DNA from: CAXBCP01 sp963974055
GTDB lineage: Bacteria; Pseudomonadota; Alphaproteobacteria; MPNO01; UBA830
Assembly: GCA_963974055.1 (NCBI GenBank)
Contig: CAXBCP010000003.1
Location: forward strand, 62,001-126,000
Reading direction: 5' to 3'
Length of the DNA: 64,000 bases
A program made the translations under genes and the position numbers. Below the pieces are notes generated by a model, which saw only the letters and a program-made list of their open reading frames with translations, was not told where the DNA came from and searched no databases. Positions within the stretch are counted from its first letter, which is position 1. Each line of letters opens with the position of its first letter. Shown one piece after another: positions 26,004-34,432 of the stretch.

Positions 26004-27341
26004 ATGGAACATGTCTTTCACAGGTTTCCCGGAAACGTCCTGCCGGTCGTCGATCGGGGCGCGGGGATGTATGTCTACGATACGGACGGAAACGAATATC
26101 TTGATGCCTGCGGCGGCGCGGCCGTGTCCTGTCTCGGGCATTGCGACGCGGACGTAAAACGCGCCATCGCCGGTCAACTCGATCGTATACCGTTCGCCCA
26201 CACGTCGTTCTTTACGTCGGACGCCGCGGAAACCCTTGCCGACCGCCTGACGGCTATGGCGCCCGGCAACCTCGACCGGGTGTATTTCGTTTCCGGCGGA
26301 TCCGAAGGGGTCGAAGCCGCCCTGAAGATGGCGCGGCAGTATTTTATCGAGACGGGCGCACCCGCGCGGCGCAATGTTGTCACCCGCAGGCAGAGCTATC
26401 ACGGCAATACGCTCGGCGCGCTGGCCGCCGGCGGCAATCAATGGCGCCGGGAACCGTTTGAGCCGCTGCTGTTCCAGACCCACCACATATCGCCGTGCTA
26501 CGAATACCGGGACCGGCGGACAGATGAATCGCCGGCGGCATATGGCTTAAGGGTCGCAAACGAGCTTGAAGACAAAATTCTCGAGCTTGGACCGGAAACG
26601 GTGATGGCGTTCATCGCCGAACCCGTCGTCGGAGCGACCGCAGGCGCGGTGCCTGCCGTGGCGGGATATTTCAAACGCATCCGCGAAATCTGCGACCGTT
26701 ACGGGGTACTTCTGATCCTGGACGAAGTCATGTGCGGCACCGGCCGCACCGGCACGATGTTCGCCTGCGAACAGGAAGACATCGTACCCGATCTGCTGAT
26801 CATGGCGAAAGGGCTGGCCGCCGGGTACCAGCCGATCGGCGCCGTGCTGGTCGGCGCACACATGTTCGATGCCTTTCGCGGCGGCAGCGGTTTTTTCCAG
26901 CATGGGCACACCTATATGGCCCATCCGGCGGCGTGTGCGGCGGCGGTCGCGGTGCTTGATGCGATCGAGAACCGGGGGCTCCTCGCCAATGTCCGCGACC
27001 GCGGAGCAGAACTGATGACGGCGCTGTCCGACCGGTTCGGCCAGCATCCCAATGTCGGGGATATCCGCGGACGGGGCCTGTTCATCGGCATTGAGATCGT
27101 CGAAGACCGCGATACGAAGGCGCCGTTCGGACCCGGGATGAGTATTCCGGCGCGTCTCAAGTCCGCTGCGATGGCGCGCGGGCTGATGGTCTATCCCATG
27201 GGCGGAACGATTGACGGCAACCGCGGAGCCCATGTGCTGCTGGCCCCGCCGTATATCGTCGAGCCCGGTCATATTCCGGTGATCGTCGACCGGCTGGCGG
27301 CGGCAATCGATGACGCGCTGGAAGCGGCGATGGCAAATTAG
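26004..27341 (+). CDS. Class III (omega-type) PLP aminotransferase
   Basis: A 445-residue pyridoxal-phosphate enzyme of aminotransferase class III. Typical parts are YVYDTDGNEYLDACGGAAV, the cofactor phosphate loop SGGSEGVEAALKMAR, LLILDEVMCGTGRTGTMFA with the conserved Asp, and the Schiff-base lysine in MAKGLAAGYQPIGAV. Members act on omega-amino acids, GABA, beta-alanine, taurine or amines; the exact substrate cannot be told. It is followed after 186 bases by the TAXI transporter operon, which may bring in the substrate, but that link is only positional. Confidence 0.92.
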   Translation: MEHVFHRFPGNVLPVVDRGAGMYVYDTDGNEYLDACGGAAVSCLGHCDADVKRAIAGQLDRIPFAHTSFFTSDAAETLADRLTAMAPGNLDRVYFVSGGSEGVEAALKMARQYFIETGAPARRNVVTRRQSYHGNTLGALAAGGNQWRREPFEPLLFQTHHISPCYEYRDRRTDESPAAYGLRVANELEDKILELGPETVMAFIAEPVVGATAGAVPAVAGYFKRIREICDRYGVLLILDEVMCGTGRTGTMFACEQEDIVPDLLIMAKGLAAGYQPIGAVLVGAHMFDAFRGGSGFFQHGHTYMAHPAACAAAVAVLDAIENRGLLANVRDRGAELMTALSDRFGQHPNVGDIRGRGLFIGIEIVEDRDTKAPFGPGMSIPARLKSAAMARGLMVYPMGGTIDGNRGAHVLLAPPYIVEPGHIPVIVDRLAAAIDDALEAAMAN

Positions 27342-27527
27342 GCGCAGGACGGATTTCGAAGTTCAATTAATCCAACTGTTTAGGTCTGTTTCATTGGCGC
27401 GCGAACGTTGACGCCGATGGGCGGGCGGGGCATGCTTAAATCTCATGTTCGCGGTTGGTCTCCGATGAGCGGGTGCCGACGCGGACAGTCCGGACAACCG
27501 GAAAACGTTAAGGGAGACACGTTAGAC

Positions 27528-28508
27528 ATGAATAAATTCGTTCTTGGCCTCTCAGCGACGGTACTTGCCGCTGGTGTTTTCGGCATTGCGACAAGCGGTA
27601 CCGCGGTCGCGCAGCAATCCTTCATTTCCATCGGAACCGGCGGCGTTACCGGCGTTTATTATCCGACCGGGGGGGCGATCTGCCGCCTCGTCAACCGAAA
27701 CCGGAAAGAGCACAACATCCGCTGTTCGGTCGAATCGACGGGTGGTTCGGTTTACAACATAAACACCATCAAGGCCGGCGAACTGGATTTCGGCGTCGCT
27801 CAGTCCGACTGGCAGTACCACGCCTATAACGGGACTTCGAAATTCAAGGATTCCGGCGCGTATAAGGAACTCCGTGCGGTGTTTTCCGTGCATCCGGAAC
27901 CGTTCACCGTGGTCGCGCGGGCCGATGCCGGCATCAAAAGCTTTGCCGACCTGAAGGGCAAACGCGTCAATATCGGCAACCCGGGGTCCGGACAGCGCGG
28001 CACCATGGAAGTGCTGATGGGAGAGATGGGCTGGGACAAAAGCGTCTTCAAGCTTGCCTCCGAACTGAAATCCGCCGAACAGAGCCAGGCGCTGTGCGAC
28101 AACAAGATCGATGCGATGATCTTTACCGTCGGGCATCCGTCAGGGTCGATCAAGGAAGCGACGACGTCCTGTGCATCCGTACTGGTCAACGTAACCGGCC
28201 CGGCCGTCGACAGCCTTGTGAAAAAGAACTCTTTCTATCGGACCGCGACCATCCCGGGGGGCATGTACACCGGCACGGACGAAGACACCAAGACCTTTGG
28301 GGTCGGTGCGACGTTCGTCAGCTCGACCAAGGTTGCCGACCGAGTCGTTTATGAAGTCGTCAAGGCGGTGTTCGAAAATTTCGACCGTTTCAAGAAACTT
28401 CATCCGGCATTCCGCAACCTGAAGGAAGCGGAAATGATCAAGGACGGTCTTTCTGCGCCGCTGCATGCCGGCGCCGCGAAGTACTATAAAGAAAAGGGCT
28501 GGATGTAA
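27528..28508 (+). CDS. TAXI-family TRAP solute-binding protein
   Basis: A 326-residue periplasmic receptor of the TAXI type. A signal peptide (MNKFVLGL...SGTAVAQQ) precedes the family start FISIGTGGVTGVYYPTGGA; further hallmarks are STGGSVYNINTIKAGELDF, KRVNIGNPGSGQRGT and LCDNKIDAMIF. Ligands of such receptors are organic acids such as glutamate or carboxylates. GGAG lies upstream of the ATG, though at a rather long distance. A strong terminator follows before the permease gene, so the receptor is probably made in excess. It is related to the orphan TAXI protein at 39862. Confidence 0.94.
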   Translation: MNKFVLGLSATVLAAGVFGIATSGTAVAQQSFISIGTGGVTGVYYPTGGAICRLVNRNRKEHNIRCSVESTGGSVYNINTIKAGELDFGVAQSDWQYHAYNGTSKFKDSGAYKELRAVFSVHPEPFTVVARADAGIKSFADLKGKRVNIGNPGSGQRGTMEVLMGEMGWDKSVFKLASELKSAEQSQALCDNKIDAMIFTVGHPSGSIKEATTSCASVLVNVTGPAVDSLVKKNSFYRTATIPGGMYTGTDEDTKTFGVGATFVSSTKVADRVVYEVVKAVFENFDRFKKLHPAFRNLKEAEMIKDGLSAPLHAGAAKYYKEKGWM

Positions 28509-28524
28509 TATTCCGACCGTTTTA

Positions 28525-28554
28525 AAGGGGAAGCCGAAAGGCTTCCCCTTTTTT
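28525..28554 (+). terminator. Intra-operon terminator/attenuator
   Basis: Perfect hairpin: AAGGGGAAGCC (28525-28535), loop GAAA, GGCTTCCCCTT (28540-28550), followed directly by TTTT, so there are six T in all. It stands 16 bases after the TAXI receptor stop and before the permease gene on the same strand. Partial read-through would give more receptor than permease. Confidence 0.9.
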
Positions 28555-28612
28555 CTCGAAGGCGGCGCAGATCGTCGGACGGAAATTGAGGTAATTTGCA
28601 CGGGGGTGAATT

Positions 28613-31243
28613 ATGGCCGATCAGGAGAAGTCCGGCGCGCCGTTATCTGATGCGGACCTGCAGGATCTCGTTGCATCGACGGATACCGGCGCCCGCAATC
28701 CGGGCGGCAGCGTCGCAAAACTGATAGCCGGGGTTGCCCTGGCGTGGTCGGTTTTCCAACTCTGGATAGCCTCGCCGCTGCCGTTCATGGTGACGGACAT
28801 TATCCCCGTGCTGAACAATACCGAAACGCGGTCGATCCATCTCGCCTTCGCGATTTTCCTCGCCTACATGGCCTATCCCGCGCTCAGGCGGTCGCCGCGT
28901 AACCGGGTGCCGCTTCAGGACTGGGTGTTTGCCATCGTCGGCGCGCTGGCCGCGGGATACCTGTTCCTGTTTTACGGCGAATTGTCGGACCGCCCCGGGG
29001 CGCCGATCCAGCTGGACCTATGGGTTGCGGGCATCGGCATGGTCATGCTGCTCGAAGCCACGCGCCGGGCGCTCGGTCCGCCGCTGATGATCGTGGCTAT
29101 GGTGTTTCTGGCCTATGTGTTTTTCGGCGACAGTACGATTGTCCCCGATGCGATCCGGTGGAAGGGGGCGTCCTTCGCCAAGGCGATGGGGCATCAGTGG
29201 CTGACGACCGAGGGCGTGTACGGTATCGCGCTGGGCGTTTCGACCAGTTTCGTGTTCCTGTTCGTGCTGTTCGGCTCGCTGCTCGACAAGGCCGGCGCCG
29301 GCAATTATTTCATCAAGGTCGCCTTTTCGCTGCTAGGACACCTGCGCGGCGGTCCGGCAAAGGCGGCGGTGCTGGCCTCCGCCATGACGGGCCTGATTTC
29401 GGGTTCTTCCATCGCCAATGTCGTCACCACGGGGACCTTTACGATTCCGCTGATGAAGCGCGTCGGTTTTACGGCCGAACAGGCGGGCTCGGTCGAGGTC
29501 GCATCGTCGGTGAACGGCCAGATCATGCCCCCCGTCATGGGGGCGGCTGCGTTCCTGATGGTCGAGTATGTCGGCATTTCCTATCTCGAAGTCATCACTC
29601 ACGCCTTCCTGCCGGCTGTCATTTCCTACATCGCCCTGCTCTACATCGTTCATCTCGAAGCGCTGAAGAACGAGATGGAGGGCCTGCCCAAGCCCGGCAT
29701 CCCAAAGACGATGCTGGCAGGTCTGATCGGCATGGTGATCCCCATTCTCAGCATCATCATCCTGTGTGGAATCGTTTACTACGGCATTGTCGGGATCAAG
29801 GCAGTGACCGGCGATTTCGCCGGGTGGGTCATGGCGCTGGCCGTGTTCGTGATCTATTTCGTGCTCATCGCCTACGCGGCGCGGTCGCCCGATCTTGAAA
29901 TGGACGATCCGAATTCCGAACTCGTTTCGCTTCCCGAATTCGGCCCGACATTCAGGACCGGTCTCCACTACATTCTGCCGATCGTAGTGCTCGTCTGGTT
30001 CCTGATGATCGAACGGAAATCGCCCGGCCTGTCCGCTTTCTGGGCCAGCGCGCTGATGATCGTTATCCTGATTACCCAGCGTCCCCTGAAGGCAATGTTC
30101 CGAAAATCCGGCGATGCGACGGCGGCGCTCCGGCACGGCTGGGGCGATTTGATCGACGGGATGATCGCCGGCGCCCGGAACATGATCGGTATCGGCGTCG
30201 CGACCGCCGCCGCCGGGATCATCGTCGGCACGGTGACGCTGACCGGTATCGGCCAGGTTATGACCGAATTTGTCGAAGTGCTGTCCGGCGGCAACCTGAT
30301 CGTCATGTTGATCCTGGTCGCGATCATCAGCCTGATCCTCGGTATGGGGCTGCCGACGACGGCGAATTATATCGTCGTGTCGTCGTTGATGGCCGGTGTC
30401 GTGGTCGAGCTCGGGGCGGCGAACGGCCTGATCGTGCCGCTGATCGCGGTGCATTTGTTCGTATTTTATTTCGGTATTATGGCGGACGTAACACCACCGG
30501 TGGGTCTGGCCTCGTTCGCCGCCGCCGCGGTGTCCGGCGGGGATCCGATCAAGACCGGATTCACGGCGTTCTTCTATTCCCTGCGCACCGTGATGTTGCC
30601 GTTCCTGTTCATCTTCAATACCGATCTGTTGCTGATAAATGTCGGGGTGATCGACGGCATCGCGGTCTTTATCGTCGCGACCGTCGGCATGCTGGTTTTT
30701 GCGGCCGGCACTCAGGGCTTTTTTATCGCCCGCAGCAGGTTGTGGGAATCGGTCGCGTTGATTCTGATCGCGTTCACGTTGTTCAGGCCCGGGTTCTGGC
30801 TCGACCAGGTCGAGGCGCCGTTTGCCTCCGGCGATCCCGGTAATCTCGAACAGATCGCGGGGGCGCAGCCTGCGAATGCCGAACTTCGTGTTTTTGTTTC
30901 CGGCCAGAATTTGACCGGCGAAGACGTGGAAACGACCGTTGTGTTGCCTCTTGGTCCAAAGGTTGACGGCGCAAAAAGGCTCGAAGCGGCCGGTATCATA
31001 ATTGTTCAGAAAGACGGCGAGACGATCATCGACGACGTCGTGCAGGCCGATGCACAAGGCAAGCCGACCGCCGCCGTTATCGCAAAGCTCGAATTCGACA
31101 TGGTGATCAAGGCTGTCGAAGTGCCGCAGGAACGGATGCCCAAGCAGGTGTTCTATGTTCCCGCGATACTGCTGCTCGCTTTCGTCTGGATGATCCAGCG
31201 CCGGCGCCGGGCTGCCGGCAAATCGCAAACTGCGGCTGCTTAA
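28613..31243 (+). CDS. TAXI-TRAP transporter permease, fused 4TM/12TM
   Basis: An 876-residue inner-membrane protein in which the small (DctQ-like, 4 helices) and large (DctM-like, 12 helices) subunits of a TRAP transporter are joined. Large-subunit features include SGSSIANVVTTGTFTIPLM, ASSVNGQIMPPVMGAAAF, LGMGLPTTANYIV and MADVTPPVGLA, the conserved ion and substrate site regions. A soluble part of about 130 residues follows after the last helix run, then a final helix and a basic end. Its position resembles the C-terminal DUF3394 of this family. It works with the receptor at 27528. Confidence 0.94.
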   Translation: MADQEKSGAPLSDADLQDLVASTDTGARNPGGSVAKLIAGVALAWSVFQLWIASPLPFMVTDIIPVLNNTETRSIHLAFAIFLAYMAYPALRRSPRNRVPLQDWVFAIVGALAAGYLFLFYGELSDRPGAPIQLDLWVAGIGMVMLLEATRRALGPPLMIVAMVFLAYVFFGDSTIVPDAIRWKGASFAKAMGHQWLTTEGVYGIALGVSTSFVFLFVLFGSLLDKAGAGNYFIKVAFSLLGHLRGGPAKAAVLASAMTGLISGSSIANVVTTGTFTIPLMKRVGFTAEQAGSVEVASSVNGQIMPPVMGAAAFLMVEYVGISYLEVITHAFLPAVISYIALLYIVHLEALKNEMEGLPKPGIPKTMLAGLIGMVIPILSIIILCGIVYYGIVGIKAVTGDFAGWVMALAVFVIYFVLIAYAARSPDLEMDDPNSELVSLPEFGPTFRTGLHYILPIVVLVWFLMIERKSPGLSAFWASALMIVILITQRPLKAMFRKSGDATAALRHGWGDLIDGMIAGARNMIGIGVATAAAGIIVGTVTLTGIGQVMTEFVEVLSGGNLIVMLILVAIISLILGMGLPTTANYIVVSSLMAGVVVELGAANGLIVPLIAVHLFVFYFGIMADVTPPVGLASFAAAAVSGGDPIKTGFTAFFYSLRTVMLPFLFIFNTDLLLINVGVIDGIAVFIVATVGMLVFAAGTQGFFIARSRLWESVALILIAFTLFRPGFWLDQVEAPFASGDPGNLEQIAGAQPANAELRVFVSGQNLTGEDVETTVVLPLGPKVDGAKRLEAAGIIIVQKDGETIIDDVVQADAQGKPTAAVIAKLEFDMVIKAVEVPQERMPKQVFYVPAILLLAFVWMIQRRRRAAGKSQTAAA

Positions 31244-31255
31244 AGGGTTTCGGAT

Positions 31256-31681
31256 ATGTACGAACACGTTCTTCTTCCCGTCGATCTCGGCAATGACAGT
31301 TCCTGGGTGAAGGCACTTCCCGCCGCGATCGAATATTGCGAGGCGTTCGGTTCCACCCTTCACGTCATGACGGTGATGCCTGATTTCGGATCGCCCATGG
31401 TGGCTCAGTTCTTTCCGACGGATCACGAAAACAAGATGATGGAGAACGCGAACAAGGTTCTTCACAAGTTCGTCGCCGACAAGGTGCCGGATTCCATCAG
31501 GGTCCAGCACATCGTTGCCGACGGCACGATTTACCAGACGATTATCGAAACAGCCGACACGATCGGCGCCGACCTGATTATCATGGGGTCCCACCGGCCG
31601 GAATTGCAGGACTACCTGCTGGGCCCGAACGCCGCGCGGGTAGTCCGCCATTCAACAAAGTCGGTGCTGGTCGTTCGCTGA
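31256..31681 (+). CDS. Universal stress protein (UspA family)
   Basis: A 141-residue UspA-fold protein. It begins with MYEHVLLPVDLG and contains the ATP-binding loop GADLIIMGSHRPELQDYLLGPNAARVVRHS, followed by VLVVR, the G-2x-G-9x-G(S/T)-like pattern in slightly altered form. It lies 12 bases after the TRAP permease gene. Usp proteins accompany TRAP operons in several bacteria (TeaD with the ectoine TRAP transporter is the known case), where they bind ATP and modulate uptake. That role is likely here. Confidence 0.92.
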   Translation: MYEHVLLPVDLGNDSSWVKALPAAIEYCEAFGSTLHVMTVMPDFGSPMVAQFFPTDHENKMMENANKVLHKFVADKVPDSIRVQHIVADGTIYQTIIETADTIGADLIIMGSHRPELQDYLLGPNAARVVRHSTKSVLVVR

Positions 31682-31918
31682 CGTTCGTCGCCGGGTGTCG
31701 ATCGATCGGCCGGGCGGCAGGGTTTTCGTGACGCCGGTCAGGATGGCCGCCGGTTGAAATATCCCGATCGCATTGCGCCATGTGCGCATGTTTGCGGTGC
31801 AACCGTCGCAAAACGTCGCTGCGCCGGAGCGGCCTCACGGTGAATTTATCGCATGCGGGCTCGAACTGCGCCCGGGAAGGCTTATTTTATTTCCGAACAA
31901 TCCGTATCGGAGAAATAC

Positions 31919-32665
31919 GTGCCGCGAGACCCTCATACTTTTCCGGACATAACCGTCGATTTCACGAAACTGCCGATATCGCGTCTCGAAACGATGCTGG
32001 CGGCGGGAATCGAGGTTATCGACTGTATCCGGGTGTTGTCCAAGACCGGCGACAATATCGTCGGCGAACTGCTGCGGGGAACGGAGGGCTTCTACGAATG
32101 GGATCACTATCCCGACGGCGATGTCTACGACCACGAGACCCACGCGCAGTTCTATTATCACGCGCATCCGCAGGAGTTGCGCGGGGGCGAACACGGCCAT
32201 TTCCACACCTTTATGCGGGCGAACGGCATACCGGCCGCTATTCGGCCGGCCGCCCTTGCGGATTACGAAAAACCGGCGGACTCCAACGACGACCTGTCGC
32301 ATCTCGTTGCGATATCGATGAATGCCACCGGCCTGCCGGTCTGCCTGTTCTCCACCAACCGGTGGGTAACGGGGGAGACCTGGTATGCGGCGGAAGACGT
32401 GTGCGCACTGGTCGACCGGTTCGAAATCGATCACGCCCGGCCGTCCTGGCCGGTCAATCGGTGGATAACGTCAATGCTGCAGCTGTTTCATCCTCAGGTC
32501 GTCGCGCTGATCCGGGCGCGCGACGCCAGGGTGAAGGACTGGGCCGCCCAGAATCCGGACAAAAACCCCTATGAGGACCGGGAACTGGAAATCACCGCGG
32601 TCATCGATATCTCGATCGACGATCAAGTGGCCGCCGTCGAGTCGGCGCTGGCCGGAAAGGGCTGA
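31919..32665 (+). CDS. DUF6969-like protein with His-rich motif
   Basis: A 248-residue soluble protein. Its striking part is WDHYPDGDVYDHETHAQF, followed by YYHAH and EHGHFHTF, so there are many His/Asp/Glu in 70 residues, suggesting a metal site. I recall this pattern as the uncharacterised DUF6969 family, but could not check it. The start is chosen at a GTG (31919) because GGAG lies 6 bases upstream and the conserved part begins soon after; an ATG at 31853 would add 22 weakly supported residues. It follows the Usp gene in the same direction after 237 bases and may belong to the TRAP operon. Confidence 0.7.
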   Translation: MPRDPHTFPDITVDFTKLPISRLETMLAAGIEVIDCIRVLSKTGDNIVGELLRGTEGFYEWDHYPDGDVYDHETHAQFYYHAHPQELRGGEHGHFHTFMRANGIPAAIRPAALADYEKPADSNDDLSHLVAISMNATGLPVCLFSTNRWVTGETWYAAEDVCALVDRFEIDHARPSWPVNRWITSMLQLFHPQVVALIRARDARVKDWAAQNPDKNPYEDRELEITAVIDISIDDQVAAVESALAGKG

Positions 32666-32669
32666 AGAG

Positions 32670-33056
32670 CTACTTTGCCGCTTCTTTCAGGAACGCGAGC
32701 AGATTTTCCATGTCCCGGGCTTTTTTGATGCCCGCGAAGGTCATTTTGGTGCCTTTGATGAAGCTGCGCGGTTTGGTCAGGTATTCGGTAAGGGTTTTTT
32801 CCGTCCAGACCAGACCGTCGGCGCCGGCTTTTGTCATCGGTTTCGAAAACTTGTATTTCGCCGCGGTGCCGGCGGTGCGACCGAATATACCGTGCAGGCT
32901 GGGCCCGATCCGGTGTTTGTCGGCGACAAGCGTATGGCAGGCCTTGCATTTGTTGAAGACCCTTTTCCCTTTTTTCACATCCGCCGCGTTAGCATAACCG
33001 ATTGAAATAAAGGCAAAAACAGCGACAGTTGCAACCAGTGACAGCGTCTTTTGCAT
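32670..33056 (-). CDS. Class I c-type cytochrome
   Basis: A 128-residue exported cytochrome c. The signal peptide ends near GYANA-AD. The heme-binding CKACH motif is at about residues 37-41, and the distal Met is in KGTKMTFAG (about 104). The overall pattern (KGKRVFNKCKACH, GPSLHGIFGRTAG) is that of cytochrome c2/c550-type periplasmic electron carriers. Its stop is 4 bases from the convergent DUF6969-like gene. No oxidase or reductase is near, so the partner is unknown. Confidence 0.93.
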   Translation of the reverse strand: MQKTLSLVATVAVFAFISIGYANAADVKKGKRVFNKCKACHTLVADKHRIGPSLHGIFGRTAGTAAKYKFSKPMTKAGADGLVWTEKTLTEYLTKPRSFIKGTKMTFAGIKKARDMENLLAFLKEAAK

Positions 33057-33287
33057 GAATTCTATCCGATTTTGTTCCGGGTGTCGGAGTCCAGATACCC
33101 GCAGGTTCCTGCAGGCGTCAACACGAGACCCCGCAGCCTGCGGCCATCGGTCGCTCTCGCAACCGGGAACCCGCGCTGATCATGAGCCGCCGAGTTTAAG
33201 CAGACATTAACACGTTTGTTTCACAATTGGCCGATGTGGAAAGCCGAATTTTGGCCCGAGTGATCCGCATATTAGGGAATTTTGGAC

Positions 33288-34424
33288 ATGACAGCGAAAC
33301 TCTCGAAATCGGACGTTCAGCGTCTTCTCAGCGACCCTTCGGCGGATGCGCGCGCGGATGCCGCGGCCAAGATCGCGACGCATTACGACGCGCAGTCGGA
33401 TTTCGGTGAACAGGAAAAGAAGCTCGCCGAGGAAATTTTCTCCCTTATGTGCCAGGACGCAGAAGAGCGCGTCCGGCTGGCACTGGCCGACAATCTCAAG
33501 GAATGCGCATTTCTGCCGAATGATATCGCCCGCACCCTCGCGAATGACGTGGCTGCGGTGTCGGACCCGATTCTCAAATATTCATCCGTCCTGACGGACG
33601 ACGATCTGATCGAAATCGTCAAAAGCCAGGGAGTGGAAAAGCAAAAAGCAATCGCCGCCCGGAAGAGCGTGTCTGCAAACGTTTCCGACGCGCTGATCGA
33701 CACGAATAACGAAGTGGTCGTCGGTACGCTGGTCGCCAATAACGGCGCCGAAATATCGACAAACTCGATGCAGCGCGTTCTTGACGACTTTGCTGACAGT
33801 GAGTTGGTAAAATCCTCGATGGTGCGGCGGTCGAGCCTGCCGATGGAAGTGTCCGAACGCCTCGTGAACATGGTCTCGGAGAAGCTGCAGCAGGAACTTC
33901 TGGCCCGTCATGAGCTTCCGACCGACCAGATCAGCGATCTCATTCTGCAGTCGCGGGAAAAAGCGACGCTCGGACTTATGAAGGACGGCGACAAGAAGCA
34001 GGATTCCCGGCGGCTGATCGTTCATCTTTATCAGAACAACCGTTTGACGCCGACGATCATGCTGCGGGCCCTGTGCATGGGCGATATGGAGTTTTTTGAA
34101 GGAAGCGTTGCGGTCCGGTCCCGGATTCCGCTGTCGAGCACCCGTGAAATGATCCATGCCGGCGATCGTTCGCAGATTGCATCGATTCTCGAAAAGGCGG
34201 AGCTCCCGAAAGCGCTGCAGCCCGCCTTTACCGCCGCGATCGAGGTTGCCGACGATACCGATTATGACGGCGGCGCCGACGACCAGGAGCGGTTCCGGCG
34301 GCGCATGATCGAGCGGATCATCACCAATTTCGACGACCCGGATTCCGCCATGGGCGATGACAATATCGAATATCTGCTTGCTCAGTTGACGCAGATCGAT
34401 GCGGGTTTTTCCACCAGCTATTAA
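33288..34424 (+). CDS. DUF2336 (HEAT-like) protein
   Basis: A 378-residue helical protein of the DUF2336 family found in alphaproteobacteria. The pattern LLSDPSADARADAAAKIA and ERVRLALADNLKECAFLPND shows HEAT-like pairs of helices near the N-terminus; later parts (LPMEVSERLVNMVSEKL, AELPKALQPAFTAAIE) are typical too. It has no signal peptide or membrane segment. Its function is unknown; some members are linked to regulation of motility and development. AGGGA lies before the ATG at 33288; a TTG six bases earlier is less likely. It converges with dinB. Confidence 0.85.
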   Translation: MTAKLSKSDVQRLLSDPSADARADAAAKIATHYDAQSDFGEQEKKLAEEIFSLMCQDAEERVRLALADNLKECAFLPNDIARTLANDVAAVSDPILKYSSVLTDDDLIEIVKSQGVEKQKAIAARKSVSANVSDALIDTNNEVVVGTLVANNGAEISTNSMQRVLDDFADSELVKSSMVRRSSLPMEVSERLVNMVSEKLQQELLARHELPTDQISDLILQSREKATLGLMKDGDKKQDSRRLIVHLYQNNRLTPTIMLRALCMGDMEFFEGSVAVRSRIPLSSTREMIHAGDRSQIASILEKAELPKALQPAFTAAIEVADDTDYDGGADDQERFRRRMIERIITNFDDPDSAMGDDNIEYLLAQLTQIDAGFSTSY

Positions 34425-34432
34425 TCAGTGTG

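Noticed and set aside
29333..31651. Long open frame antisense to the TRAP permease and Usp genes (about 770 codons)
   Set aside because: Composition rich in His, Asp, Gln and Arg with no fold-like pattern. It mirrors the strongly biased third positions of real genes on the other strand, which are certain.
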